The notes beneath the pieces were generated by a model. It had not been told where the DNA came from. It made no database searches and worked only from the letters and a program-made list of their open reading frames with translations. Below, piece after piece: positions 1-8,366 of a stretch of DNA of 64,000 bases. Every line of letters starts with the position of its first letter. The first letter of the stretch is position 1. A program made the position numbers and the translations under genes. Origin of the DNA: Bauldia sp. (GTDB lineage Bacteria > Pseudomonadota > Alphaproteobacteria > Rhizobiales > Kaistiaceae); NCBI GenBank assembly GCA_037200845.1, contig JBBCGQ010000001.1:2108001-2172000 (forward strand), given 5' to 3'.

Positions 1-845
1 CCGACCGGCCGGCGCTCGTTGAGGAAGTCGAGTCGCTCTACAACGACATCAGCGTCTACCGCCGCGCCGACGGCGACCTGATGCTGCTGTTCGGCGCCAA
101 GCGGCTCAACTACATCGAATCGATCGTCAACCCGAAAGACCCGCTCGACCTGCCGGTGACCTACACCCAGTCGATGGTCGCGGCCGCCCTCTCCTACCCG
201 TCAGAGTTGAGGGACGCGATGATCATCGGCCTCGGCGGCGGGCGGACGAGCTGGTACCTGCACAAATCGGTGCCGGAGCTGAACTACACCGCTGTCGAGC
301 TCGACCCCGAGGTCGCCCACCTCGCCGACAAATATTTCGGCGTGAAACCGGAGCCCAACTTCGACCTCGAGATCAACGACGGCCGCGTCTGGCTGACCAA
401 GACCGACAAGACGTTCGACGTCATCCTGATCGACGCCTACCGCGGCCCGTTCGTGCCGTTCCACCTGCTGACGACGGAGTTCTACAAACTCGTCGCCGCG
501 CATCTGAACCCGGGCGGCGTCGCGGTGCAGAACGTCGAGCCGACGACCATGCTGTTCGACAGCGCGGTGGCGACGATCAGGTCAGCGTTCGAGCATGTCG
601 TCTTCCTCTCCGGCGAAGGCAACATCGTCGTCGTCGCCTACAACGGACCCGAGAAGACCGACGACGAGGTCGGCAAGCTCGCCGCGGTGCGCCAGGTGCA
701 GTATGGCTTCCGCTACGATCTGCCGACGCTGCTCACGCGCCGCTTCAATCCGTCGTGGGATGATCGTACCAAGCCGCTCACCGACGATTTCGCGCCGGTC
801 GAGTACCTGAAGGCGATCGAGCGCCACAACGAGAAGCAGACATGA
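1..845 (+). CDS. spermidine-synthase-like SAM-binding protein (5' partial)
   Basis: The reading frame is open from base 3 with no start before Met codon 81, and family alignment (a Y-N-D-I-x-V-Y stretch before the first Met) says the true start lies outside the window. The visible 281 codons contain a SAM/aminopropyl-donor Rossmann motif (IGLGGG near codons 76-81 counted from base 3), an acidic residue ending the next strand (VELD) and a LIDAY segment at the usual fourth strand. Known polyamine-synthase-like proteins of this type are often fused to or paired with an MFS-like membrane domain. Here the stop overlaps the next start (ATGA), so the two are translationally coupled. The substrate is unknown; a true spermidine synthase role is not shown. 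Confidence 0.75.
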   Translation, partial: DRPALVEEVESLYNDISVYRRADGDLMLLFGAKRLNYIESIVNPKDPLDLPVTYTQSMVAAALSYPSELRDAMIIGLGGGRTSWYLHKSVPELNYTAVELDPEVAHLADKYFGVKPEPNFDLEINDGRVWLTKTDKTFDVILIDAYRGPFVPFHLLTTEFYKLVAAHLNPGGVAVQNVEPTTMLFDSAVATIRSAFEHVVFLSGEGNIVVVAYNGPEKTDDEVGKLAAVRQVQYGFRYDLPTLLTRRFNPSWDDRTKPLTDDFAPVEYLKAIERHNEKQT

Positions 846-1480
846 CGATTGCCGGCCTGCACCGGCGCCTCGCGGTCGGTCCCGGCGCCGCGGCGCTGGT
901 CGTCGCGGACGTCGCCACCCTCGGCTTCATCACGCTGGGCTTCGAGATGATCGCCAGCCGCATCCTGACGCCGCTCTTCGGCGGCGACATCTACACCTGG
1001 GCGACGATCATCTCGATCGTCGTCGCCGGGCTGATGGCCGGATATTTCATCGGCGGCATGGCGGCCGACCGGTTCCCGACGTTCGCCTTCGCCGCCGGGA
1101 TCAAGCTCGTCGCGGCGGCGTACATCGTCTTCGTCTGGCTGCTCGTCGGCGGCGGGCTGGAGGCGTTCCTGTCCGGCATCGCGGACGACACCACCGCACG
1201 CTTCATCGGCGGCACCATCGTCTGCTTCCCGCCGCTGGTGATCCTCGGGATGTACTCGCCGTTGGCGGTGCGACTGCTGCTCCGCGATGCGGAGGACGCC
1301 GGCACGATCTCGGGCGGCCTGTTCGCCATCTCCTCGGCGGGCAACATCGCCGGCACGCTGGTGACGACGTTCGTGCTCATCCCGTCGATCGGCACGCGCG
1401 CCATCACCGGTGGATTCGCCGCGTTCCTCGTGCTGTCGGGGCTGGTGTCGTTGGCGGCCTGGCTCAGCCGCCAACGCTAG
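842..1480 (+). CDS. membrane protein, membrane half of MFS/spermidine-synthase type
   Basis: A 212-residue hydrophobic protein with about six predicted membrane segments. The stretch ASRILTPLFGG followed by YTWATIISIVVAGLMAG is typical of the N-terminal membrane region of fused MFS/spermidine synthase proteins. It starts inside the stop codon of the SAM-binding gene (ATGA overlap), so both halves of a protein that is often a single chain are encoded separately, catalytic part first. Inferred role: inner-membrane partner or transporter-like anchor for the catalytic protein. It ends 7 bases before the convergent cold-shock gene. Confidence 0.7.
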   Translation: MTIAGLHRRLAVGPGAAALVVADVATLGFITLGFEMIASRILTPLFGGDIYTWATIISIVVAGLMAGYFIGGMAADRFPTFAFAAGIKLVAAAYIVFVWLLVGGGLEAFLSGIADDTTARFIGGTIVCFPPLVILGMYSPLAVRLLLRDAEDAGTISGGLFAISSAGNIAGTLVTTFVLIPSIGTRAITGGFAAFLVLSGLVSLAAWLSRQR

Positions 1481-1487
1481 TGGACAC

Positions 1488-2066
1488 CTAGTGCGACGGG
1501 AAGCTGCCGCCGCCGTCCGGGCGGATTTCCGCGGCCATTAGGCCCTTCGACCCGTTGCCGTAGCGCACCAGCACGACCTGACCGGGACGCAGCTCGGTCA
1601 GTCCGTAGCGGCGCAGCGTCTCCATGTGGACGAAGATATCCTCCGTCCCCTCGCCGCGCGTCAGGAAGCCGTAGCCGCGCACGCGGTTGAACCACTTGAC
1701 CACCGCCCGCTCCAGTCCGCTTGTAGGTACAACCGATGTGTGCGTGCGCGCGGTGGTGACCTGCGGCGGATGGATGGCCGTCGATTCGTCCATGCTGATG
1801 ACGCGGAAGGCCTGCAGACCTTTGACGCGGTTGAGCACCTCGACCACGACGCGCGCGCCTTCGTAGGCGGTCTGGAAACCGCCCCGGCGCAAGCACGTGA
1901 CGTGCAGCAGCACGTCCGGCATGCCGCTGTCGGGAACTATGAATCCATAGCCCTTCGAAGCGTCAAACCATTTGATAACGCCGGAAATCTCGATGAGATC
2001 TACGGGTGCTTCCTCATTGACGTCACCGCCAAGCGGAAGTTGTTCTGGAGAAGCTTTCGCCCCCAT
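1488..2066 (-). CDS. cold-shock protein with two CSD domains
   Basis: A 192-residue protein with two tandem cold-shock domains. Domain 1 carries RNP1 KGYGFIVPD and RNP2 DVLLHV; domain 2 carries RGYGFLTRG and DIFVHM. Such double-CSD proteins are characteristic of Hyphomicrobiales and bind single-stranded nucleic acid as RNA chaperones in the cytoplasm. The Met at 2066 was chosen over an upstream Met at 2117 because relatives begin shortly before an acidic D-L-I-E-I-S-G segment. It diverges from glyoxalase I across about 200 bases. Confidence 0.9.
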   Translation of the reverse strand: MGAKASPEQLPLGGDVNEEAPVDLIEISGVIKWFDASKGYGFIVPDSGMPDVLLHVTCLRRGGFQTAYEGARVVVEVLNRVKGLQAFRVISMDESTAIHPPQVTTARTHTSVVPTSGLERAVVKWFNRVRGYGFLTRGEGTEDIFVHMETLRRYGLTELRPGQVVLVRYGNGSKGLMAAEIRPDGGGSFPSH

Positions 2067-2270
2067 GCCGACTGCCTCGCACGCATCTTTTCGGCTTTGG
2101 CCTCGCCGAATCCGCATTAACCATAGCAGTCACGGACCCGCGCGAAAGCCCCTTGGGCCCTCGCCTGTGTCATCGAGGCCCGGCTGTGTGGTCCCTGCCA
2201 CAGTCGGTGAAGTTGCCTTTCAGGGTCAGCCACTTATCCTCCCCCGCCACGACCAAAACGGAGCCCGGCG

Positions 2271-2690
2271 ATGAAGTATCTCCACACCATGGTGCGCGTG
2301 ACCGACGTCGAGCAGTCGCTGCGCTTCTATCGCGACCTGCTCGGCCTGAAGGAAATCCGCCGGAGCGACAACGACGCGGGACGGTACACGCTGATCTTCC
2401 TCGCGCCGCCGGGCCAGGAAGAGACACCGATCGAACTCACCTACAACTGGGACCCCGAGGTCTATGCCGGCGGGCGCAATTTCGGCCACCTCGCCTATGA
2501 GGTCGACGATATTTACGCCTTCTGCGACCGCCTCCAGAAGGCCGGCGTGACCATCAACCGTCCACCCCGTGACGGTCGCATGGCCTTTGTCCGCTCGCCC
2601 GACAACATCTCGATCGAGATTCTGCAGAAAGGCGCCGCAAAGGCGCCGGCGGAGCCCTGGAAATCAATGCCGAACACGGGCGCCTGGTAG
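2271..2690 (+). CDS. gloA: lactoylglutathione lyase (glyoxalase I)
   Basis: A 139-residue VOC-fold protein that isomerises the methylglyoxal-glutathione hemithioacetal to S-lactoylglutathione in the cytoplasm. The four expected metal ligands can be placed: His5, Glu55, His73 and Glu116, matching the Ni/Co-type bacterial enzymes in spacing. The N-terminal motif LHTMVRVTDVEQSLRFY is typical of GloA. It appears monocistronic, downstream of a divergent intergenic region. Confidence 0.9.
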   Translation: MKYLHTMVRVTDVEQSLRFYRDLLGLKEIRRSDNDAGRYTLIFLAPPGQEETPIELTYNWDPEVYAGGRNFGHLAYEVDDIYAFCDRLQKAGVTINRPPRDGRMAFVRSPDNISIEILQKGAAKAPAEPWKSMPNTGAW

Positions 2691-2762
2691 GCGACAGTGG
2701 CAATAGTACGGATGCATTAATCACCTATTAGGAGGTCGCCAGCACAATCATAGAGGGCGCTA

Positions 2763-2779
2763 TTGTGGCGATCCCACAA
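2763..2779. promoter_or_regulatory. inverted repeat before pilus operon
   Basis: TTGTGG and CCACAA form perfect 6-bp arms around a 5-base spacer, 14 bases upstream of the pilin start codon and overlapping the leader. It could be an operator or a leader hairpin; no regulator gene is adjacent. Confidence 0.35.
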
Positions 2780-2793
2780 CCCTAAGGAACGAG

Positions 2794-3291
2794 ATGCGCT
2801 TCCGTATTGTGCCCGCCGCGCTGGCCATGCTGGCCGCGGCGTTGTTGCCCGGCAGCGGCCAGGCCGCCACCGCGACCGGCAGCATCGCCGTTTCTTTGAC
2901 GATCCTCTCGCAATGCCTGGTTGTCGGCGGCACGCCGATGACCTTCGCCTCGACCGGCGTGATGACAGCCGCGCTTGAGGCAACCTCCCTGCTGACTGTC
3001 CTGTGCACGGCTGGCACGAGCTACAACATCGGCCTGAACCTCGCCGGCACCGAGACGACGGCAATCCGCCAGATGAGCGGCACGACGGTTCCCGCCAACA
3101 AGGTCAACTACGCGCTCTATCACGAGGTGGGCCACAGCACGTTCTGGGGCCAGTCGATCGGCACCGACACGACGCCGGCCACAGGCAACGGCCTGCCGCA
3201 GGTCTATACGGTCTACGGCCTCGTACCGGTCCAGACCCCGGCGGGCGCCGACATCTATACCGAAAGTGTCGCTGTCACCGTGACCTATTAG
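2794..3291 (+). CDS. Csu-type (SCPU-domain) major pilin
   Basis: A 165-residue secreted protein: signal peptide ending near GSGQAA, then one spore-coat-protein-U domain with the two spaced cysteines (SQCLVV and VLCTAG) and the C-terminal strand ending VAVTVTY that donates to the chaperone/usher. This is the major-subunit architecture of archaic (sigma-class) chaperone-usher pili such as Acinetobacter CsuA/B. A Shine-Dalgarno AAGGAACGAG precedes the ATG. It is the first gene of a four-gene operon whose products assemble surface pili used for attachment and biofilm formation. Confidence 0.85.
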   Translation: MRFRIVPAALAMLAAALLPGSGQAATATGSIAVSLTILSQCLVVGGTPMTFASTGVMTAALEATSLLTVLCTAGTSYNIGLNLAGTETTAIRQMSGTTVPANKVNYALYHEVGHSTFWGQSIGTDTTPATGNGLPQVYTVYGLVPVQTPAGADIYTESVAVTVTY

Positions 3292-3302
3292 GACGCGGCA
3301 CC

Positions 3303-4022
3303 GTGATCGCACGCCTCATCCTTCTTGCCGCCATCCTTGCGCTTGGCGTCACCGGCGCCAGCGCCGCAGCGCTCCGCGTCATGCCGATCAGCATCGAGCG
3401 CGTCGCACCGGCAGCGGCGGCGAGCCTCACGCTGTCCGACGGCGGCACCGAGCCGATCAACGTGCAGGTGCGCGTCTTCCGCTGGCGTCAGGGACCGGGC
3501 GGCGACATCCTCGAGCCGACGCGCGACGTGATCGTGAGCCCGCCCATCCTCAAGCTCGTCCCGGGCACCGACTATACGGTGCGGGTCGTCCGCGTCGCCA
3601 AGACCGCGATCAAGGGCGAGGAGGCTTACCGCATCCTCGCCGACGAATTGCCGACCCGCGCGCCGGCCACCGAAGACAGCATCACGCTGCTGCTGCGCTA
3701 TTCCATTCCGGTCTTCTTCGCCGCGGCCGGGGCCGCCGCGCCGAGCGTCGTCTGGTCGGTCGCGTCGAGCGACGGCCACCTTCTGGTGCGGGCAACCAAC
3801 CGCGGCGCCGCGCGGCTGCGCATCTCGCAGCTCAGCATCGGCACGAAGGAGAAGACGCACACGCTTGTCGGCGGCCTTGCCGGATACGTGCTCGGCGGCA
3901 GCACCATGACGTGGAGCATTCCCGCGCCGGCTACGGCCCCGACTTCCGGCGCCGCGACCCTCAGCTTCGACACCGACAAGGGCAAAGTCGATGTGCCCGT
4001 GGTCATCAAGCCGGGCGCCTAG
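3303..4022 (+). CDS. periplasmic pilus chaperone, PapD/CsuC family
   Basis: A 239-residue protein with a signal peptide (about residues 1-22) and the two Ig-like domains of a PapD-type chaperone; LRVMPISIERVAP and VSPPILKLVPG are typical N-domain segments. It would cap pilin subunits in the periplasm by donor-strand complementation. The GTG at 3303 was chosen because an AGGA overlaps the upstream pilin stop and a signal peptide follows at once; the frame is open further upstream but only as a shadow of the pilin gene. Its 3' end overlaps the usher start by 32 bases. Confidence 0.85.
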   Translation: MIARLILLAAILALGVTGASAAALRVMPISIERVAPAAAASLTLSDGGTEPINVQVRVFRWRQGPGGDILEPTRDVIVSPPILKLVPGTDYTVRVVRVAKTAIKGEEAYRILADELPTRAPATEDSITLLLRYSIPVFFAAAGAAAPSVVWSVASSDGHLLVRATNRGAARLRISQLSIGTKEKTHTLVGGLAGYVLGGSTMTWSIPAPATAPTSGAATLSFDTDKGKVDVPVVIKPGA

Positions 4023-6315
4023 CCCGGCCCGCCGACTGCCCCTGTTCCTGTGTCTCTGCCTTGCCGCCGCGCTTCCCGCCGCCGCGTCCGACTCGGCGCG
4101 CCTGCTCGAGGTCAGCCTCAACGGCGTCCCGACCGGGCTGATCGCCGAGTTCACCGAGCGCGGCGATGGCACGCTCGCCATGGCGGCCAGCGAACTCGCC
4201 GAGATCGGCATCGCGCTCGACAAGCGCGGCCTCGCGGGCGACGGGCTGGTCGACCTGAAGCGCCTGCCCGGCGTGACCTACCGCTACGACACCGTGCACC
4301 AGAGCATCGCGATCACCGCCGCAGTCTCCGGCCTCGTGCACCACACGCTGAACGCGCGGCCGGACGACGTGCCGGTCGTTGCCACCAGCGGGCGCGGCGC
4401 GGTGCTGAACTACGCCCTCTTCGGCAGCCTCGGCGATGCTGCGCAGCCGAATGTCGCCGCCAACCTCGACGGCCGCGTCTTCTTCGAAGGCGGACTGGTC
4501 AGCCAGTCGCTCGTCGCGCGCGCCGGCAGCGACAATCCCGGCATCGTGCGGCTCGACACGACCTTCAGCCGCTCCGATCCGGTGACGCTGCTGACGTGGA
4601 AGGCCGGCGACTTCATCTCGGGCGGGCTATCATGGACGCGGCCCTACCGGCTGGGCGGCGTGCAGGTCGCGCGTAACTTCTCGTTGCGGCCGGATCTCGT
4701 CACCATGCCGGTGCCGGGCTTCGAGGGCAGCTCCGCGGTACCCTCGACCGTCGAGATATACGCCAACGGCGCCCAGATTTATTCGAGCCCCGTCGCGGCG
4801 GGGCCGTTCTCCATCGCGGCGCTGCCGGTCGTGTCCGGCGCCGGCACGGCGCGCATCGTCGTCACCGACGCCTTCGGCCGCAAGACGGCGACCGAGCTGC
4901 CGTTCTTCGCCTCCTCCGTGCTGCTCCGCAAAGGCCTGTACGATTTCTCCGCCGAGGCCGGCCTGCCGCGCCGCTCCTTCGGCATCCTCTCGGCCGACTA
5001 TACCGGCATGCCCGCGGCCTCGGCGAGCCTGCGCTACGGCCTCACCGACACGATCACCCTCGAGGCGCACGGCGAGGCCGCCGGCGGCATCGTCAACGCC
5101 GGCGGCGGCGTGGTCATGCCGGTCGCGCGCCTGGGCATCTTCGATCTCGCCGCGGCCGCGAGCGCCGGCAGCCACACCGGCCTCGCGCTCCACGGCGGCA
5201 TCGATCTCGCCATCGGCCGCATGGCGCTGCGCCTGCACGCGACGCGCACCTTCGGCGACTACGCCGACGTCGCTTCGGTCACCGCAGCCACCGGCAGCGG
5301 CGGCGATTTCCGTCCCGCGCGGGAAATCGATCAGGCGAGCCTGTCGCTGACGCTGTTCGACGCCGGGGCGGTCGCGCTCACCTTCACGCGCCTCGTCGCG
5401 GCGAGCACGAGTTCGGTCGTTGGCCTCTCGTACAGCCGCCCGTTGTTCGGCGACGGCACGGTGTACGTGAACGGTTTCGCGTCGGTGGAGGGTGAGCGCA
5501 ATCTCGGCATCTTCGTCGGCTTCTCGCGGCCGCTGCCCGGTGGCATCGACTTCGCCGCGACCGCCAGCGTCGCGGACCGCGCCAGCGCCGCCGTCGATCT
5601 GTCGAAGACCGCGAACAGCGCCCCCGGCTCCTTCGGCTGGCGCCTCGAGGCGAGTTCGGACGCCGGCGGCCGCAACGCCGCCGTCCGCGCCGCCGGCACC
5701 TACCGCGGCAAGGCGGCCCGGCTCGGCGCCAGTTTCGACGCGACCACGGCCGGCGTTCGCGGCACCGCCGAGGCGGACGGATCGCTCGTCTTCGCCGGCG
5801 GTGAGGTCTACGCCGCCAACCGCATCGACGACGCCTTCGCCATCGTCGATGCCGGCGCGCCGGGCGTCGAGGTCTACTCGGAGAACCGGCCGGTCGGCCG
5901 CACCGACCGCCGCGGCAAGCTGCTGGTCGCCGGGCTGCATGCCTACCAGCGCAACGGCCTCGCCATCGCGCCCGACGACCTGCCGGCGGATAGCGAGGCG
6001 ACGCTGACCAAAACCAGCGTCGTGCCCGCCGACCGCGCCGGCGTCAACGTCGATTTCGGCGTCCGCCCGATGGGCGCGTCGGCCGTCGTCATCCTGCAGG
6101 ACGTGAGCGGCGCGTTCCTGCCGCCGGGCGCGACCGGCACGCTCGCAAGCGGCGGCGAGTTCGCCGTCGGGTATGACGGCCAGGCGTTCCTTACGGGCCT
6201 CAGCGCCGCGAACACGATCACCGTCGATCTCGGCAACGGCGCGACCTGCACCGCGCATTTCGCCTTCCACGCCGCCGGACTGCAAACCAGCATTGAGGGC
6301 GTCAAATGCCTCTGA
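3991..6315 (+). CDS. outer-membrane fimbrial usher, CsuD type
   Basis: A 774-residue usher. After a signal peptide (LPLFLCLCLAAALPAAA) comes the usher N-terminal domain, a 24-strand beta-barrel with plug (the stretch VPSTVEIYANGAQIYSSPV is diagnostic of ushers), and C-terminal domains with the family's NGLAIAPDDLP-like and late-Cys region. It forms the secretion pore that accepts chaperone-pilin complexes. The start at 3991 lies inside the chaperone gene; no better in-frame ATG precedes the signal peptide. It overlaps the tip-subunit gene by 10 bases, supporting one coupled operon. Confidence 0.87.
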   Translation: MCPWSSSRAPSPARRLPLFLCLCLAAALPAAASDSARLLEVSLNGVPTGLIAEFTERGDGTLAMAASELAEIGIALDKRGLAGDGLVDLKRLPGVTYRYDTVHQSIAITAAVSGLVHHTLNARPDDVPVVATSGRGAVLNYALFGSLGDAAQPNVAANLDGRVFFEGGLVSQSLVARAGSDNPGIVRLDTTFSRSDPVTLLTWKAGDFISGGLSWTRPYRLGGVQVARNFSLRPDLVTMPVPGFEGSSAVPSTVEIYANGAQIYSSPVAAGPFSIAALPVVSGAGTARIVVTDAFGRKTATELPFFASSVLLRKGLYDFSAEAGLPRRSFGILSADYTGMPAASASLRYGLTDTITLEAHGEAAGGIVNAGGGVVMPVARLGIFDLAAAASAGSHTGLALHGGIDLAIGRMALRLHATRTFGDYADVASVTAATGSGGDFRPAREIDQASLSLTLFDAGAVALTFTRLVAASTSSVVGLSYSRPLFGDGTVYVNGFASVEGERNLGIFVGFSRPLPGGIDFAATASVADRASAAVDLSKTANSAPGSFGWRLEASSDAGGRNAAVRAAGTYRGKAARLGASFDATTAGVRGTAEADGSLVFAGGEVYAANRIDDAFAIVDAGAPGVEVYSENRPVGRTDRRGKLLVAGLHAYQRNGLAIAPDDLPADSEATLTKTSVVPADRAGVNVDFGVRPMGASAVVILQDVSGAFLPPGATGTLASGGEFAVGYDGQAFLTGLSAANTITVDLGNGATCTAHFAFHAAGLQTSIEGVKCL

Positions 6316-7289
6316 GACTGTCGCCGCTCTGGCTGGCGCTGGTGGTCCTCATGGCGCTCTGCCGACCGTCCGCCGCCCTCTCCTGCACGGCCAGCATCGA
6401 CTCGGTGAATTTCGGCACGGTCGCGACCCTGTCCAGTCCGCAAGTGGACGTCACCGCCAACGTCACCGTCGCCTGCACCGGCGGCCTTGTCATCCTGGGC
6501 GCGCCGGTGCCGCCCAACGTCTTCGCCTGCGCCAACATCGGATCGGGATCGGGCGGCGGCACCGCGCCGCGCCTGATGACGGGGACGCCGAGCGGCACCC
6601 TCGGCTACCAGCTCTACACCGACCCGACCCGCCTGATCGTATGGGGCACGAACTACCCGACCGCGTTCGGCACGGTGCCCGTCATCACGGTCGCGCTCAA
6701 CGGGTCGGGCGCCGGCAGCACGACGGTGCAGATGTACGCCCGCCTGCCCACGGGCTCGAACCCGGCGGCGCCGGCGTCCTATCTCTCGACGTTCGGCAGC
6801 GGCGACGTGAAGTTCGACTACGGCCAGATCCTGACGCTGCTCACCTGCGCTCTGTCCCTCCCCAGCCTCAGCGCGCAGGCGACCGCCGGCTTCACCGTCT
6901 CCGCCAATATTGCCAAGAACTGCCTGGTCGAGACCGACAACGTCAGCTTCGGCTCGTTCGGCGTCCTCTCCAGCCCGGTCACCGCCAACGGCCGCGTCGG
7001 CGTCACGTGCACGCCATCGACGACCTATACCGTGTCGCTCGGCAACGGCGGCACCGGCACGGGGCCGACGGCGCGCAAGATGACCAAGTCGGCCGAGGCG
7101 ATAACCTATGGCCTCTACCAGGACGGCCTGTTCGCGACCGCCTGGGGCAGCACCATAGGCTCCAACACCGCCGCCGGAACCGGCAGCGGCGCCAAGCAGA
7201 ACCTCACCGTTTACGGCCGCGTGCCGGCCCAGGCGACACCCTCGGCCGGCACGTACAACGACAGCGTCGTGGTCACCATCACCTATTGA
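6306..7289 (+). CDS. two-domain SCPU tip adhesin, CsuE type
   Basis: A 327-residue secreted protein with a signal peptide (MPLRLSPLWLALVVLM...) and two SCPU domains: residues about 25-170 and 185-327, the second ending DSVVVTITY like the major pilin. Two-domain subunits cap archaic chaperone-usher pili and mediate adhesion. The start is preceded by GAGGG and lies within the usher 3' end (10-base overlap). It is the last gene of the operon; its stop codon overlaps the tRNA-Glu promoter. Confidence 0.8.
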   Translation: MPLRLSPLWLALVVLMALCRPSAALSCTASIDSVNFGTVATLSSPQVDVTANVTVACTGGLVILGAPVPPNVFACANIGSGSGGGTAPRLMTGTPSGTLGYQLYTDPTRLIVWGTNYPTAFGTVPVITVALNGSGAGSTTVQMYARLPTGSNPAAPASYLSTFGSGDVKFDYGQILTLLTCALSLPSLSAQATAGFTVSANIAKNCLVETDNVSFGSFGVLSSPVTANGRVGVTCTPSTTYTVSLGNGGTGTGPTARKMTKSAEAITYGLYQDGLFATAWGSTIGSNTAAGTGSGAKQNLTVYGRVPAQATPSAGTYNDSVVVTITY

Positions 7290-7314
7290 TGCGGTGCCGG
7301 GCCGTCCGTATAAG
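7286..7314 (+). promoter_or_regulatory. sigma-70 type promoter for tRNA-Glu
   Basis: TTGATG (7286-7291), 17-base spacer, TATAAG (7309-7314), placed 12 bases before the mature tRNA. The -35 box overlaps the stop codon of the pilus tip gene. Confidence 0.6.
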
Positions 7315-7325
7315 CGGGGCGCGTT

Positions 7326-7400
7326 GCGCCCTTCGTCTATCGGTTAGGACGGCAGCCTTTCACGTTGCAAAGACGGGTTCGATTCCCGTAGGGCGCACCA
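7326..7400 (+). tRNA. tRNA-Glu (UUC)
   Basis: A complete cloverleaf can be folded: acceptor GCGCCCT with AGGGCGC, D-stem GTCT/GGAC, anticodon stem GCAGC/GTTGC around loop CTTTCAC (anticodon TTC), T-stem ACGGG/CCCGT with loop TTCGATT, discriminator A and genome-encoded CCA. It reads glutamate codons GAA/GAG. The convergent SDR gene runs antisense through most of it. Confidence 0.95.
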
Positions 7401-8276
7401 ACGTTTCCTCTCCCTGTCATCCAGGCCGAACATCGCGATCTTGATTCGGCGGAGCGCCCAGAACGGCAGGACGGTGCTGAGCACGGTGACCAGCCTCGTG
7501 TCGATGCCCACCTTGTACTGCTCGTAGAGGCGCGCGCGGCCGGCGATCGCGACAATACGGCGCGCGACGGCTTCGGGCGCGGCCGTGACCGGACTGGTCT
7601 CGGCCGCGGAACTCATCGTAGCGAAATGGTTGAAGTCGCGGCCATAGCTGCGCACCGCCTCTGCCGGCAGCCGCGCCAGCGTGTCGGCGATCTGCTGGCG
7701 GGCGCGCTGCACGAACGGCGTCCTCATCAGGCCGGGCACTATCGCCGCGACGTCGATCCCGTAGCGGGCGAATTCATAGTACTGGCCTTGCGACAGCCGC
7801 AAGAACGCAGCCTTGGCGGCGGCGTAGTAGCCGACGAAGGGATTGGCCTCGAGCGCCGACCACGAAATAACGTTGAGCACCTTCGGCCGCGCGCCACGGA
7901 AGCGGCGGAGTGCCGCCCGCAAATGGTTGGTGAGGCGCGCCTGCGCGAAAACGAGAACCTCGAACAGGCGGTTGACGTCTGCCGCGGCCGTGTACTCGAT
8001 CGGCCCATACAGGATGTGGCCGGCGTTGTTGACCAGCACGGCGAGACCGGACTCGCCGACGATGGCATCGACCTCGCGCGCCGCGCGCTCGACGCTTGCC
8101 GCATCGGCAAGCTCGATGATGACCGGCACGATGCCAACGCCCACGGCACGCAGCGAGTCGGCGTCGGCCTCGCGCCGCACGCCGGCGAGAACGCGATATC
8201 CCATTCTGGCAAACTGCAAGGCGGTCGCCCGGCCGAGGCCCGACGACGCGCCAGTGACGAAGACATGCTTTTCCAT
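7344..8276 (-). CDS. SDR-family NAD(P)-dependent oxidoreductase
   Basis: A 310-residue short-chain dehydrogenase. Visible are the cofactor motif TGASSGLG (residues 8-15), NNAG, a catalytic Ser in VISWSAL and the Tyr/Lys pair in GYYAAAKAAF. The substrate is not predictable. It is divergent from a TetR regulator with a palindrome between them, suggesting TetR control. Oddity: no stop occurs before 7344, so the last ~18 codons are antisense to tRNA-Glu and end in a tRNA-derived sequence (ALRESNP), unlikely to be a functional tail. Confidence 0.85.
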   Translation of the reverse strand: MEKHVFVTGASSGLGRATALQFARMGYRVLAGVRREADADSLRAVGVGIVPVIIELADAASVERAAREVDAIVGESGLAVLVNNAGHILYGPIEYTAAADVNRLFEVLVFAQARLTNHLRAALRRFRGARPKVLNVISWSALEANPFVGYYAAAKAAFLRLSQGQYYEFARYGIDVAAIVPGLMRTPFVQRARQQIADTLARLPAEAVRSYGRDFNHFATMSSAAETSPVTAAPEAVARRIVAIAGRARLYEQYKVGIDTRLVTVLSTVLPFWALRRIKIAMFGLDDRERKRWCALRESNPSLQRERLPS

Positions 8277-8300
8277 GACTCACAGCTCCTGTTGATTAAG

Positions 8301-8317
8301 TTGGCATTGAGTGCCAA
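8301..8317. promoter_or_regulatory. candidate TetR operator 1
   Basis: A perfect palindrome TTGGCA-N5-TGCCAA in the divergent SDR/TetR intergenic region. A related copy lies at 8350-8364. Confidence 0.6.
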
Positions 8318-8349
8318 TATGGCCTTCAGGATCATGCTGTCAAGAAAAA

Positions 8350-8364
8350 TGACACTGAGTGCCA
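8350..8364. promoter_or_regulatory. candidate TetR operator 2 (imperfect)
   Basis: TGACA-CTGAG-TGCCA, an imperfect copy of the palindrome at 8301, sharing its TGAGTGCCA core, immediately before the regulator start. The two centres are about 48 bases apart. Confidence 0.45.
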
Positions 8365-8366
8365 AA

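Noticed and set aside
3003-3302. Upstream extension of the pilus chaperone ORF
   Set aside because: It is a shadow of the pilin gene; a signal peptide and ribosome-binding site place the start at 3303.
4630-6285. 551-codon minus-strand frame opposite the usher gene
   Set aside because: Arg/Gly-rich antisense shadow of a high-GC gene with no domain.
7626-8366. Upstream extension of the TetR ORF
   Set aside because: This portion is antisense to the SDR gene and has no domain; TetR sequence begins at about 8367.
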